Positions 16,276 through 24,109 of a stretch of 64,000 bases of DNA are shown here, piece after piece. Where the stretch lies: assembly GCF_001441615.1 (NCBI RefSeq), contig NZ_LAXJ01000018.1, positions 62,001-126,000 on the forward strand, read 5' to 3'. Each line of letters starts with the position of its first letter. The first letter of the stretch is position 1. Source of the DNA: Roseovarius atlanticus (lineage in GTDB: Bacteria; Pseudomonadota; Alphaproteobacteria; Rhodobacterales; Rhodobacteraceae). A program made the translations under genes and the position numbers. The notes beneath the pieces were generated by a model. The model did not search any database. It had not been told where the DNA came from and saw nothing but the letters and a program-made list of their open reading frames with translations.

Positions 16276-17046
16276 ATGTCCAAGCCCGCCCCCACCACCT
16301 CGCTGTGCCGCTATACCGACACCGAGATCTTCTATCGCAACCACAACCTGGTGGACGAGCTTCTGACCGATGACAGCGATTTCGTCGCGGTGATGATGCA
16401 GCACATCCTGAACCGCCCGGTATCGCCCAGCCAGAAGCGGGTGATGAACGCAATCCTGATCGTGATGATGGAACACGGGCTGACGCCCAGCGCCATCACC
16501 ACCCGGTCGATCTACATGTCGGCCCCCGAAAACCTTCAGGGCGCCGTTGCGGCCGGTCTTCTGGCCGTCGGCAGCCAATTCGTCGGCACGATTGAGAACA
16601 ACGCACGCCTGCTGTCGGAACTGGTCGACCTCGACGCCGACGCGCAGGCCGCCCGCGCCGCCGAGATCGTGCGCGAACACCGGGCCCGCAAGGCCCACCT
16701 GCCCGGCTTCGGCCATCACCTGCACCGCCCCGACGACCCCCGCGCGCTCAAGCTGTTGGAGATCGGCGAGAAAGAATCCGACAACCCCCGCTACCTGCGC
16801 GCGCTGAAAACCCTGTCGGCCGCCGTCGACGCGGAGTTCGACCGCCACATCACAATCAACGCCACCGGCGCCACCGCCGCGCTTCTGGGCGACATGGACA
16901 TTCCCGTGACCCTGATGCGCGGATTCGCCGTGATCTCGCGTGCCGCAGGGCTCGTGGCGCATATCGCCGAGGAACAGCAAAAGCCCTCCGGCCGTTTCAT
17001 CTGGGAGACGATCGACAAGGCCATCCCGTTCGAGGACGACGCATGA
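16276..17046 (+). CDS. Citryl-CoA lyase-like protein (citrate synthase fold) with altered active site
   Basis: 256 residues, the size of stand-alone citryl-CoA lyases, which resemble the C-terminal part of ATP-citrate lyase and cleave citryl-CoA to acetyl-CoA and oxaloacetate. Two catalytic His regions fit: His67 in EHGLTPSAITTRS and His147 in GFGHHLHRPDDPRALKL. The closing GFAVISRAAGLVAHIAEEQ also fits. However, the segment that should read N-V-D-G, whose Asp protonates the acetyl-CoA carbon, reads N195-A-T-G, so Thr197 stands where the catalytic Asp is expected. The gene lies 3 nt after a CoA ligase and overlaps an SDR gene (ATGA). It may split a CoA ester made by the ligase, perhaps by changed chemistry, or be a non-lyase homologue. 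Confidence 0.8.
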   Translation: MSKPAPTTSLCRYTDTEIFYRNHNLVDELLTDDSDFVAVMMQHILNRPVSPSQKRVMNAILIVMMEHGLTPSAITTRSIYMSAPENLQGAVAAGLLAVGSQFVGTIENNARLLSELVDLDADAQAARAAEIVREHRARKAHLPGFGHHLHRPDDPRALKLLEIGEKESDNPRYLRALKTLSAAVDAEFDRHITINATGATAALLGDMDIPVTLMRGFAVISRAAGLVAHIAEEQQKPSGRFIWETIDKAIPFEDDA

Positions 17047-17756
17047 GCGATTTCGCCATCGTCACCGGCGGCGCCCGCGGCATCGGCGCGGCGATTGCCG
17101 AGCGGCTCAAAGCCGACGGCCTCAGCGTCGCCGTGGTGGATCGCATCACGCCCGAGCATGACCACGCCGAGGAGGTGCTGGAACTGGACCTGTCGGACGT
17201 CGAGGCCACCCGCGCCGCGCTGGAGAAATTCTGCGACGGCCGCCGCGTGACCCGGCTCGTGAACAACGCCGGCATCGTCGAGCCCGCCGACGTGGAAGGG
17301 ACCGACCCCTATTCCATCGACAAGGTCGCCGCGGTCAACCTGCGCGCCCCGCTTGTCTGCCTGCAAGCCGCCCTGCCGTCGATGAAGGACGCGCAGCTGG
17401 GCCGCGTCGTCAACATCTCCAGCCGCGTGGCCCTGGGCAAGGAGCTGCGCACCGCCTATTCGGCCACCAAGGCCGGCCTGCACGGCATGACCAAGACCTG
17501 GGCGCTGGAACTGGGCCGGCACGGCATCACCGTCAACGCGCTCGGTCCCGGCCCCATCGCCACCGAGCTGTTCAACAAGGTGAACCCGCCCGGCGACCCG
17601 CGCACCGAGAAAATCATCGCGACGGTGCCCATGAAACGCACCGGAACCCCCGAGGACGTGGCCGACGCCGTGTCGTTCTTCTGTTCGGAAAGGGCGGGGT
17701 TCGTGACCGGACAGGTCCTTTACGTCTGCGGAGGCATGACGATCGGATCCGTCTGA
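17043..17756 (+). CDS. SDR family NAD(P)-dependent oxidoreductase
   Basis: 237 residues. Classical short-chain dehydrogenase features: TGGARGIG cofactor loop at residues 8-15, NNAG at 74-77, Ser126/127 in NISS, and Tyr139-x3-Lys143 (YSATK). The C-terminal PMKRTGTPEDVADAV and FVTGQVLYVCGGM are also typical. It would oxidise a hydroxyl or reduce a keto group of the pathway substrate. It overlaps the lyase-like gene by 4 nt. Substrate unknown. Confidence 0.9.
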   Translation: MSDFAIVTGGARGIGAAIAERLKADGLSVAVVDRITPEHDHAEEVLELDLSDVEATRAALEKFCDGRRVTRLVNNAGIVEPADVEGTDPYSIDKVAAVNLRAPLVCLQAALPSMKDAQLGRVVNISSRVALGKELRTAYSATKAGLHGMTKTWALELGRHGITVNALGPGPIATELFNKVNPPGDPRTEKIIATVPMKRTGTPEDVADAVSFFCSERAGFVTGQVLYVCGGMTIGSV

Positions 17757-17810
17757 AGACCATCCGGACACAAGGAAAGACAAGACTTTTCATCAAAGGA
17801 GGAGACCAAG

Positions 17811-18794
17811 ATGAAACTCAACCGCAGAACCCTGATCGGCGCCGTCAGCGCCACCGCCATGCTGGCCTTCGGCGGCACGGCCATGGCGCAGGACTATCCC
17901 ACCAAGCGCATCACCATCATCGTCCCCTACAGCGCCGGCGGCGCCACCGACATCCTGGCCCGTCAGGTGGCCGACGGCCTGTCCCAGGTGCTGGACGAAA
18001 CCGTGACGGTCGAAAACCGCCCCGGTGCCGGCGCTACGCTGGGCACGACCCAGGCGGCCAATGCCCGTCCCGACGGCTACACGCTCTTCATGGGGCAGGT
18101 TTCGTCGCACGGCATCGCGCCCGCGGTCTACAAGAACCTGCAATACGATCCGGTCGAGGATTTCGCACCGGTCAAGCTGATCATGTCGATCCCCAACGTC
18201 ATGGTGGTCAACAAGGACAGCCCCTACCAGACCGCGCAGGAATTCCTCGAGGCCGCCAAATCCGAGAACATGACCTTCGGGTCCTCGGGCGTGGGCAGCT
18301 CGATCCACCTCTCGGGCGAAATGTTCAAGGCCCGCACCGGCGCCGACATGACCCACGTGCCTTTCCGCGGCAGCGGCGAGGCCGTGCCGGCGCTCCTGTC
18401 CGGCGACGTCGACGTGATGTTCGACAACCTGCCCTCGGCCATGCCGCATATCCAGTCGGGCGCTCTGCGCGCGCTGGCGGTCACCACGCCGGAACGCTCC
18501 GAACAACTGGGCGACGTGCCCACGCTCGACGAGCTGGACATCGCGGAGCTTGACGACTTCGCTGCGCGCTCGTGGTTCGGCATCCTCGCCCCGGCCGGCA
18601 CCGACGACGCCGTCGTCGCGACCCTGTCAGAGGCGCTGGACGAGGTCATCACCAGCGACAGCTTCAAGAAGTTCGCCGACACCCGCGGCGCCAGCATCGA
18701 GGGCGGCAGCCCCGAAGACTTCGCCAAGTATATCGAGAGCGAGCTTTCCAGCTGGAAAACCGTCGTGGACGAGGCCGGCGTCACGGTCGAATAA
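17811..18794 (+). CDS. tctC: TTT transporter periplasmic binding protein (TctC/Bug family)
   Basis: 327 residues. A signal peptide (MKLNRRTLIGAVSATAMLAFGGTAMA) ends just before QDYPTK, and the mature start YPTKRITIIVPYSAGGATDILAR is the Bug/TctC signature. The ENRPGAGATLGTTQAANARPDGYTL loop contacts ligand carboxylates in the family. A strong ribosome site (AAAGGAGG) precedes the ATG. It delivers the substrate to TctAB, encoded next. A GC-rich hairpin at 18817-18839 separates it from tctB and may raise its level relative to the membrane parts. Confidence 0.93.
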   Translation: MKLNRRTLIGAVSATAMLAFGGTAMAQDYPTKRITIIVPYSAGGATDILARQVADGLSQVLDETVTVENRPGAGATLGTTQAANARPDGYTLFMGQVSSHGIAPAVYKNLQYDPVEDFAPVKLIMSIPNVMVVNKDSPYQTAQEFLEAAKSENMTFGSSGVGSSIHLSGEMFKARTGADMTHVPFRGSGEAVPALLSGDVDVMFDNLPSAMPHIQSGALRALAVTTPERSEQLGDVPTLDELDIAELDDFAARSWFGILAPAGTDDAVVATLSEALDEVITSDSFKKFADTRGASIEGGSPEDFAKYIESELSSWKTVVDEAGVTVE

Positions 18795-18816
18795 TCCGGT
18801 CTGCATGAATACAGGT

Positions 18817-18839
18817 GGCGGCCCCTTCAAGGGGCCGCC
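18817..18839 (+). terminator. Intra-operon hairpin between tctC and tctB
   Basis: GGCGGCCCCTT and AAGGGGCCGCC are perfect complements around a single C; the working loop would be about 5 nt. There is no T-run. Being inside the operon just after the binding-protein gene, it is more likely a 3'-end stabiliser or partial terminator than a full stop. Confidence 0.6.
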
Positions 18840-18874
18840 CCGCCAAATCGGGCGGCACGGGAGGAGGGCCAGCC

Positions 18875-19396
18875 ATGAGCGACACCAGATCAGACACCGA
18901 CGCCCGCCGGGGACGCCGCCGCGAAATCATCTTCGCGGCTCTCACGCTTCTGGCCTCTGCGGTTTTCGCCTTCGTCGTGATCCCCGCCGGGGTGACGACA
19001 CCCGCCTCGGTCAAGCACCTGCCGCTCTCGCCGGCCTTCCTGCCCTACGTACTGACCGCCGGCGTGGGCCTTTTCGCCCTGATCCACCTGCTCGAGGCCA
19101 TCTTCGCCGCGCACATCCCCGGCGAGGATGAAGCCTCGCTCGGAACGCACCCGCGCTGGAAGAGCCGCGTGCTCATGCTCGTCGGTCTGCTTTTGATCTA
19201 CCTGCTGCTGCCCGACCGGTTGGGGATGCCCCTGACGGCCATGCTGGTCACCATCGCCCTCATGGCCATCGGCGGCGAACGCCGCCCGCTCATCCTTCTT
19301 GGCGTCGGCATCGGTGTGCCGGTGCTGGTCTATCTCTTTTTCGCCCATGTCGCGCAGGTGCCCCTGCCGATGGGCCTCTTCGAAGACTGGATGTGA
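18875..19396 (+). CDS. tctB: TTT transporter small membrane subunit (TctB family)
   Basis: 173 residues with four hydrophobic segments, the usual TctB layout, beginning at the ATG at 18875 behind GGGAGGAGGG. Helices include IIFAALTLLASAVFAFVVIP and LMLVGLLLIYLLLP. TctB pairs with TctA in the membrane. The gene is separated from tctA by only 3 nt. Confidence 0.87.
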   Translation: MSDTRSDTDARRGRRREIIFAALTLLASAVFAFVVIPAGVTTPASVKHLPLSPAFLPYVLTAGVGLFALIHLLEAIFAAHIPGEDEASLGTHPRWKSRVLMLVGLLLIYLLLPDRLGMPLTAMLVTIALMAIGGERRPLILLGVGIGVPVLVYLFFAHVAQVPLPMGLFEDWM

Positions 19397-19399
19397 TCC

Positions 19400-20902
19400 A
19401 TGCTTGAGAATATCGCAACCGGCTTCGAGATGTTCTTCACGCTCGGCAACCTTCTGGCGATCACCGCCGGGGTCTGCCTGGGCGTCACCGTGGGCGCGAT
19501 CCCCGGTCTCACGGCCACGATGGCCGTGGCCCTCGCCCTGCCCTTCACCTTCAACCTCGATCCCGTCACCGGCATCCTGCTTCTGGTCGGCGTCTACAAA
19601 GGCGGCGTCTTCGGTGGCTCGATCACCGCGATCCTCATTCGCGCCCCCGGCACGCCGGCAGCGGCCTGTACCCTGCTTGACGGCTATCCGCTGGCGCAGA
19701 AGGGACAGGCGGGCAAGGCGCTCAACATGGCGCTCTACGCGTCCTGCATCGCCGACTTCCTGTCCAACCTGTCGCTGATCTTCTTCGCCAGCCTCATAGC
19801 GGGCCTCGCGCTCGCCTTCGGCCCGCCGGAATATTTCTGGCTGATCTGCTTTTCGCTGACCGTCGTGATCTCGATCTCCGGCTCGTCCCTGACCAAGGGG
19901 CTGATCTCGGGCCTTTTGGGCCTGCTGACTTCCACCATCGGACTCGATCTGGTTTACGGTACCCAGCGGTTCACATTCGACAACTTCAACCTCATGGGCG
20001 GTGTAAGCTACATCCCGCTGCTGATCGGCCTCTTCGCCCTGCCCGAGGTCATCGACTTTTACGTGCGCAAGGTCGCGCCCTTCACGGTCAAGACCGCCGA
20101 CAAGAGCCGCGTGAGTCTGGCCGAGCTGAAATCCAGCCTTGTCACCATCATCCGTGGCAGCTTCATCGGCGTCATCATCGGCACCATCCCCGGTGCCGGG
20201 GCCACGGCGGCGGCCTTCCTGTCCTACGGCGAGGCGCGCCGCACCTCGAAGTCGCCCGAAACCTTCGGCAAGGGCAATATCGAGGGCGTCGCCGCCTCCG
20301 AGGCCGGCAACAACGGCGTCGCCGGTGCCACGCTCATCCCGCTCCTTGCGCTCGGCATCCCGGGCGACGTGGTAACGGCGGTTATTCTGGGCGCCTTCAT
20401 GCTCCAGGGCCTCACCCCCGGCCCGCTGATGTTCCAGGACAACATCACCATCATCTATGCCATCTTCATCGGCATCATGCTCAGCTCCGTCGTCCTTCTG
20501 GGGTCGGGCAAGCTGGCGATCCGCTACTTCGCCCGCATCGCCGACATTCCGCGCCACATCTTACTCCCGATCGTGCTGATGTTCTGCGTCTTCGGCAGCT
20601 ACGCCGTGCAAAGCCAGATGTTCGACGTGGGCGTAATGCTGGCCTTCGGCGTGCTGGGCTACATCATGATGAAGATCGACATGGCCGCGGCCCCCTTCCT
20701 CATGGGCTTCATTCTCGGACCGCTCTTCGAGGACAACCTGCGCCGCTCCTTCCTCATTTCCGAGGATATCACCATCTTCTTCCGCAGCCCGATCTGCTGG
20801 ATCTTCATCGTCATCACCATCCTGTCGGCCTTCGTCGGCATCCGCCGCGAGCTGCGCGCCACCCGCGCCAAGCGCGACGCCCTGCGCTCGGGGTCGGCAT
20901 GA
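19400..20902 (+). CDS. tctA: TTT transporter large membrane subunit (TctA family)
   Basis: 500 residues, about 11-12 membrane helices. Both TctA signature repeats are seen: VGAIPGLTATMAVALALPFTF at about residues 32-52 and IGTIPGAGATAAAFLSYGEARRTSK in the second half. APGTPAAACTLLDGYP and EGVAASEAGNNGVAGATLIPLLALGIPGD are also diagnostic. It is the ion-driven permease. Its stop overlaps the next SDR gene (ATGA). Confidence 0.95.
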   Translation: MLENIATGFEMFFTLGNLLAITAGVCLGVTVGAIPGLTATMAVALALPFTFNLDPVTGILLLVGVYKGGVFGGSITAILIRAPGTPAAACTLLDGYPLAQKGQAGKALNMALYASCIADFLSNLSLIFFASLIAGLALAFGPPEYFWLICFSLTVVISISGSSLTKGLISGLLGLLTSTIGLDLVYGTQRFTFDNFNLMGGVSYIPLLIGLFALPEVIDFYVRKVAPFTVKTADKSRVSLAELKSSLVTIIRGSFIGVIIGTIPGAGATAAAFLSYGEARRTSKSPETFGKGNIEGVAASEAGNNGVAGATLIPLLALGIPGDVVTAVILGAFMLQGLTPGPLMFQDNITIIYAIFIGIMLSSVVLLGSGKLAIRYFARIADIPRHILLPIVLMFCVFGSYAVQSQMFDVGVMLAFGVLGYIMMKIDMAAAPFLMGFILGPLFEDNLRRSFLISEDITIFFRSPICWIFIVITILSAFVGIRRELRATRAKRDALRSGSA

Positions 20903-21726
20903 CCGGCGTGTCGGGGGCGGGCCTTCAGGGCCGCGTCGCGCTGGTGATCGGCGCCGGCTCCATCGCGTCGGGTATCGGCATCGGGCGGGCCATCGCCATC
21001 TGCCTCGCGCGCGAAGGCGCCCACGTGATCGCCGCCGACAACGACCTCGCATCGGCCCGCGAAACCGTGACCCACGTCACCGACGCAGGCGGCAGCGCCG
21101 AGGCCGCGACGGTCGACGTCCTCGACGACACCAGCGTCACCGCCCTGATCGCGGGGATCGAGGCCAGGTACGGCCGCCTCGACATCCTGCACTGCAACGT
21201 GGGCCTGGGCAAAAGCGGACCGTCCGAAAACACCACGGCCGCCGACTGGCGCCGCATCAGCGACGCCAACCTCACCTCGCTGCACGTCGCCGCGCAGGCG
21301 GCCATCCCGATGATGCGTGCCAGCGGCGGAGGCGTCATCACCGTCACCTCCTCGATCGCGTCGATCCGGCACGTGGGCTATCCCCACCTCGCCTATTCCG
21401 CCACCAAGGCCGGCGCCAACCAGTTCGCCCGCGCTTTGGCGGTGGAAGTTGCACCCGACAACATCCGCGTCAATTCCATCATCGCGGGTCTCATCGACAC
21501 CCCTCGCATCGGGGTCACGCTGGCCAATAGCTACGGCGACCGGACCGAGGCGCAGATGCGCGCCGCCCGCGCCGCGCAATGCCCGCTGGGCCGCATGGGC
21601 AGCGCCTGGGACATCGCCGAGGCGGCGGTGTTCCTGGCCTCCGACAAGGCGGGCTACATCACCGGAACCGAACTTGTGGTCGACGGCGGCCTGTCGGCCA
21701 GCATCCGTCAGGCCGTCGATGGCTAA
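20899..21726 (+). CDS. SDR family oxidoreductase
   Basis: 275 residues. The cofactor loop GAGSIASGIGIG at residues 18-29 is longer than the usual TGxxxGIG, the catalytic pair is Tyr166 and Lys170 (YSATKAG), and the C-terminal YITGTELVVDGGLS is typical. HCNVGLGKSG replaces the usual NNAG motif. It is a second dehydrogenase of the operon, distinct from the one at 17043, and probably acts at another step. It overlaps tctA and the next gene at both ends. Confidence 0.88.
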   Translation: MTGVSGAGLQGRVALVIGAGSIASGIGIGRAIAICLAREGAHVIAADNDLASARETVTHVTDAGGSAEAATVDVLDDTSVTALIAGIEARYGRLDILHCNVGLGKSGPSENTTAADWRRISDANLTSLHVAAQAAIPMMRASGGGVITVTSSIASIRHVGYPHLAYSATKAGANQFARALAVEVAPDNIRVNSIIAGLIDTPRIGVTLANSYGDRTEAQMRAARAAQCPLGRMGSAWDIAEAAVFLASDKAGYITGTELVVDGGLSASIRQAVDG

Positions 21727-23107
21727 GGCGCCCGTGATAGCCGGTCGCGTCCGGGACATCCTCAACCCGGCTCTGGCGCTCTACCTGCTGGTCGCCGGCG
21801 CTGCCGCGATCGTCGTTCCGGTGCCGGACATTCCCACCGTATTCGTCCTGCTGGCGCTCGCCCTGCTCAACCACCGCGGCCTCAACCGCCCCGCGTGGAT
21901 CATCGGAGGCCTCGTGCTGGGGCTCTGTCTCTGGGGCTGGGCCGGCGGCTGGATCGACGCCACGGGTGGCCTCGGACGGATGACCTTTCTCGCCGCCTTC
22001 CTCGTGGCACTTGGCCTGCTCAGCCGCGCCGCCTCGCGCGCGCCCGACATCCGCAAGGCCGCCGCTGTGGTCGCGAACCGCCCGCGCGGCGCACGCTATC
22101 TCTTCGTTACGCTCGGCACGCACATCTTCGCCATCTTTCTCAATTTCGGCGCCGCCAGCCTGATGGCCACGCTGCTCGCCCAGACCCGCGAGACACTCGA
22201 AAAACAGAACGCGGTAGAGGATCTGACCCTCTCGATGCTGCGCGGCTTCGGCGCCATGCCAATGTGGTCGCCGCTTGCGCTCTCGACGATCATCACCCTG
22301 TCGATCCTGCCCGAGGTCGACTACTTCCAGATCCTGCCCTATGGCCTCGTCGCTGCCGCGCTCTATCTCGGCGCGGGCTATCTGGCCTCACGCGGCACCC
22401 GCACGGCCCCGGCCCCCGACGCCGATCAGCCCACCATCTCACGCGCCATGCCGCCCATGCCGGATCAGATCATCCTCTTGCGCGTCGTCGCCCGCGTCGC
22501 CCTGCTGGTGGCGGTGGCCTTCGTGCTGCACGTGGCCGCCGACCTCTCGATGCCGGCCTCGGTGCTGCTGGCGGTCCTTGGCTTCTCGCTCGCCTGGTGG
22601 GCCATCCAGGTCGCAGCGCAACTCGCCCCCGGTCTGCACCGCGAACTGTCGGCAACCGCGGCAAGCGGCGTCAACGAGATCGTCATCGTCTCCTGCGCGG
22701 GCTTTCTGGGCGCGGTCATCGCCTGGTTCGTTGCCACCTTCGACGGCGCCCTGCCTGCACCCCCCGATGCGCTGGTGCCCGCACTCATCGCACTGGTGCC
22801 GTCGGGCATGGTCCTGGGCGGCCATATGGCGCTCAACCCCATCGTTTCGGCCAGCATCCTTCTGGGTGTCCTGCACCCGCTGGTGCCCGAACCCGCCCTG
22901 GTGTGGCTGGCGCTGGCCGCGATCATCGGCTGGGGCCTCACCGCGGCCTCCACGCCCTTCACCGCCAATGTGCTGATCACCTCCCGCATCATGCAGCTCG
23001 AACCGGCCCCGCTCCTGCGCGGCGGCAACCTGAAACTCACCGTGCTGTCGCTGGCGGCGCTTGGCCTCTTCCTCGCCACCTGCACAGTTGTATCACTACA
23101 AGGTTAA
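21719..23107 (+). CDS. Polytopic membrane protein of unknown family
   Basis: 462 residues from the ATG at 21719, which overlaps the SDR stop by 8 nt. At least ten hydrophobic helices are visible, for example LALYLLVAGAAAIVVPVPDIP, IIGGLVLGLCLWGWAG, VARVALLVAVAFVLHVAADL and LVWLALAAIIGWGLTAAS. A pair of glycine- and small-residue-rich stretches (LRGFGAMPMWSPLALSTIITLSILPEVDY and GWGLTAASTPFTANVLITSRIM) recalls the re-entrant loops of ion-driven organic anion permeases, but no family is recognised. It may be a second transporter, such as a product exporter, in this operon. Confidence 0.72.
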   Translation: MAKAPVIAGRVRDILNPALALYLLVAGAAAIVVPVPDIPTVFVLLALALLNHRGLNRPAWIIGGLVLGLCLWGWAGGWIDATGGLGRMTFLAAFLVALGLLSRAASRAPDIRKAAAVVANRPRGARYLFVTLGTHIFAIFLNFGAASLMATLLAQTRETLEKQNAVEDLTLSMLRGFGAMPMWSPLALSTIITLSILPEVDYFQILPYGLVAAALYLGAGYLASRGTRTAPAPDADQPTISRAMPPMPDQIILLRVVARVALLVAVAFVLHVAADLSMPASVLLAVLGFSLAWWAIQVAAQLAPGLHRELSATAASGVNEIVIVSCAGFLGAVIAWFVATFDGALPAPPDALVPALIALVPSGMVLGGHMALNPIVSASILLGVLHPLVPEPALVWLALAAIIGWGLTAASTPFTANVLITSRIMQLEPAPLLRGGNLKLTVLSLAALGLFLATCTVVSLQG

Positions 23108-23113
23108 CCCATT

Positions 23114-24109
23114 ATGCCCCAGACCATGCAAGCCGTCTTCGCCACACGCCCCGGCGGTCCCGAGGTACTACAAGCCCGTGACATCCCCGTGCCCCGGCCC
23201 GGCCCGGGCGAAGTGCTTATCCGCGTCGCTGCCGCCGGCGTCAATCGTCCCGACCTGCGCCAGCGCCAGGGCGGCTATCCCCCGCCCCCCGGCGTGACCG
23301 AGGTGCTGGGGCTTGAGGTCGCGGGCGAGGTCGTGTCCTGCGGCGACGACGTCCTGTCCTTCGCCGTGGGAGACAAGGTCGTGGCTCTGGTCGCGGGCGG
23401 CGGTTACGCGGAATACTGCGTCGCCCCCGCCCCACAGGTCCTGCCCTGGCCCTCCGGCCTCTCGGCGGTCGAGGCCGCCTCCCTGCCCGAAACCTATTTC
23501 ACCGTCTGGACCAACCTTTTCCGCATCGGGCGTCTGGCCGAGGGTGAAACCGTCCTGATCCACGGCGGCGCCAGCGGCATCGGCACCACCGCCATTCAAA
23601 TCGCCCGCGCGATGGGCGCCACCGTCTACGCTACCGCCGGCATCGACGAGAAATGCCACGCCTGCCGGGATCTCGGTGCCACCGAGGCAATCAACTACAA
23701 ATCCACCCGGTTCGAGGACGAAATCGCCCGCCTCACCGACGGCCGCGGCGTTGACGTCATCCTCGACATGATCTGCGCCGACTATCTCGACCGCAACCTC
23801 GCCTCGCTCGCCGTCGCGGGGCGGCTGGTCATCATCGCCTTTCTTGGCGGCGGCAAGACGGAAATCGACATCGAGGGCATGATCCGCAAGCGCCAGACCC
23901 TCTGCGGCAGCACCCTGCGCCCGCAAACGCCGCAGGAAAAGGGCCTCATCGCCGCCGACCTGCTGGCGCAGGTCTGGCCTCTGCTGGAAAAAGGCGCGAT
24001 CAAGCCGGTGATCAATTCCGTCCATCCCCTCGCCCGCGCCGCCGACGCTCATGCAGAGCTCGAGGCCGGCGGTCACGTCGGCAAGATCGTTTTGTCGGTG
24101 ACCGAATAG
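23114..24109 (+). CDS. Zinc-independent quinone oxidoreductase-like MDR protein
   Basis: 331 residues. N-terminal GroES-like half (RQRQGGYPPPPGVTEVLGLEVAGEV) and Rossmann half with HGGASGIGTTAIQIARAMGATVYAT. The PIG3-like NAD(P)H quinone oxidoreductase family matches best. No Cys cluster for structural zinc is seen. The role in the operon may be reduction of an enoyl or quinone-like intermediate. Its stop is directly followed, with zero nucleotides between, by the stop codon of the convergent LacI gene. Confidence 0.9.
   Translation: MPQTMQAVFATRPGGPEVLQARDIPVPRPGPGEVLIRVAAAGVNRPDLRQRQGGYPPPPGVTEVLGLEVAGEVVSCGDDVLSFAVGDKVVALVAGGGYAEYCVAPAPQVLPWPSGLSAVEAASLPETYFTVWTNLFRIGRLAEGETVLIHGGASGIGTTAIQIARAMGATVYATAGIDEKCHACRDLGATEAINYKSTRFEDEIARLTDGRGVDVILDMICADYLDRNLASLAVAGRLVIIAFLGGGKTEIDIEGMIRKRQTLCGSTLRPQTPQEKGLIAADLLAQVWPLLEKGAIKPVINSVHPLARAADAHAELEAGGHVGKIVLSVTE

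Noticed and set aside
14629-16980. 783-codon open frame on the minus strand
   Set aside because: It lies antisense to the CoA ligase and lyase-like genes and its translation is Gly/Val/His-rich without any domain. High GC leaves such frames open by chance.
16276-17046. Reading the gene as an ordinary citrate synthase
   Set aside because: At 256 residues it lacks the full citrate synthase length (about 430) and matches the shorter citryl-CoA lyase layout.
18890-20557. 555-codon open frame on the minus strand
   Set aside because: Antisense to tctB and tctA; the translation is charged and Gly/Asp/Glu-rich with no recognisable fold.
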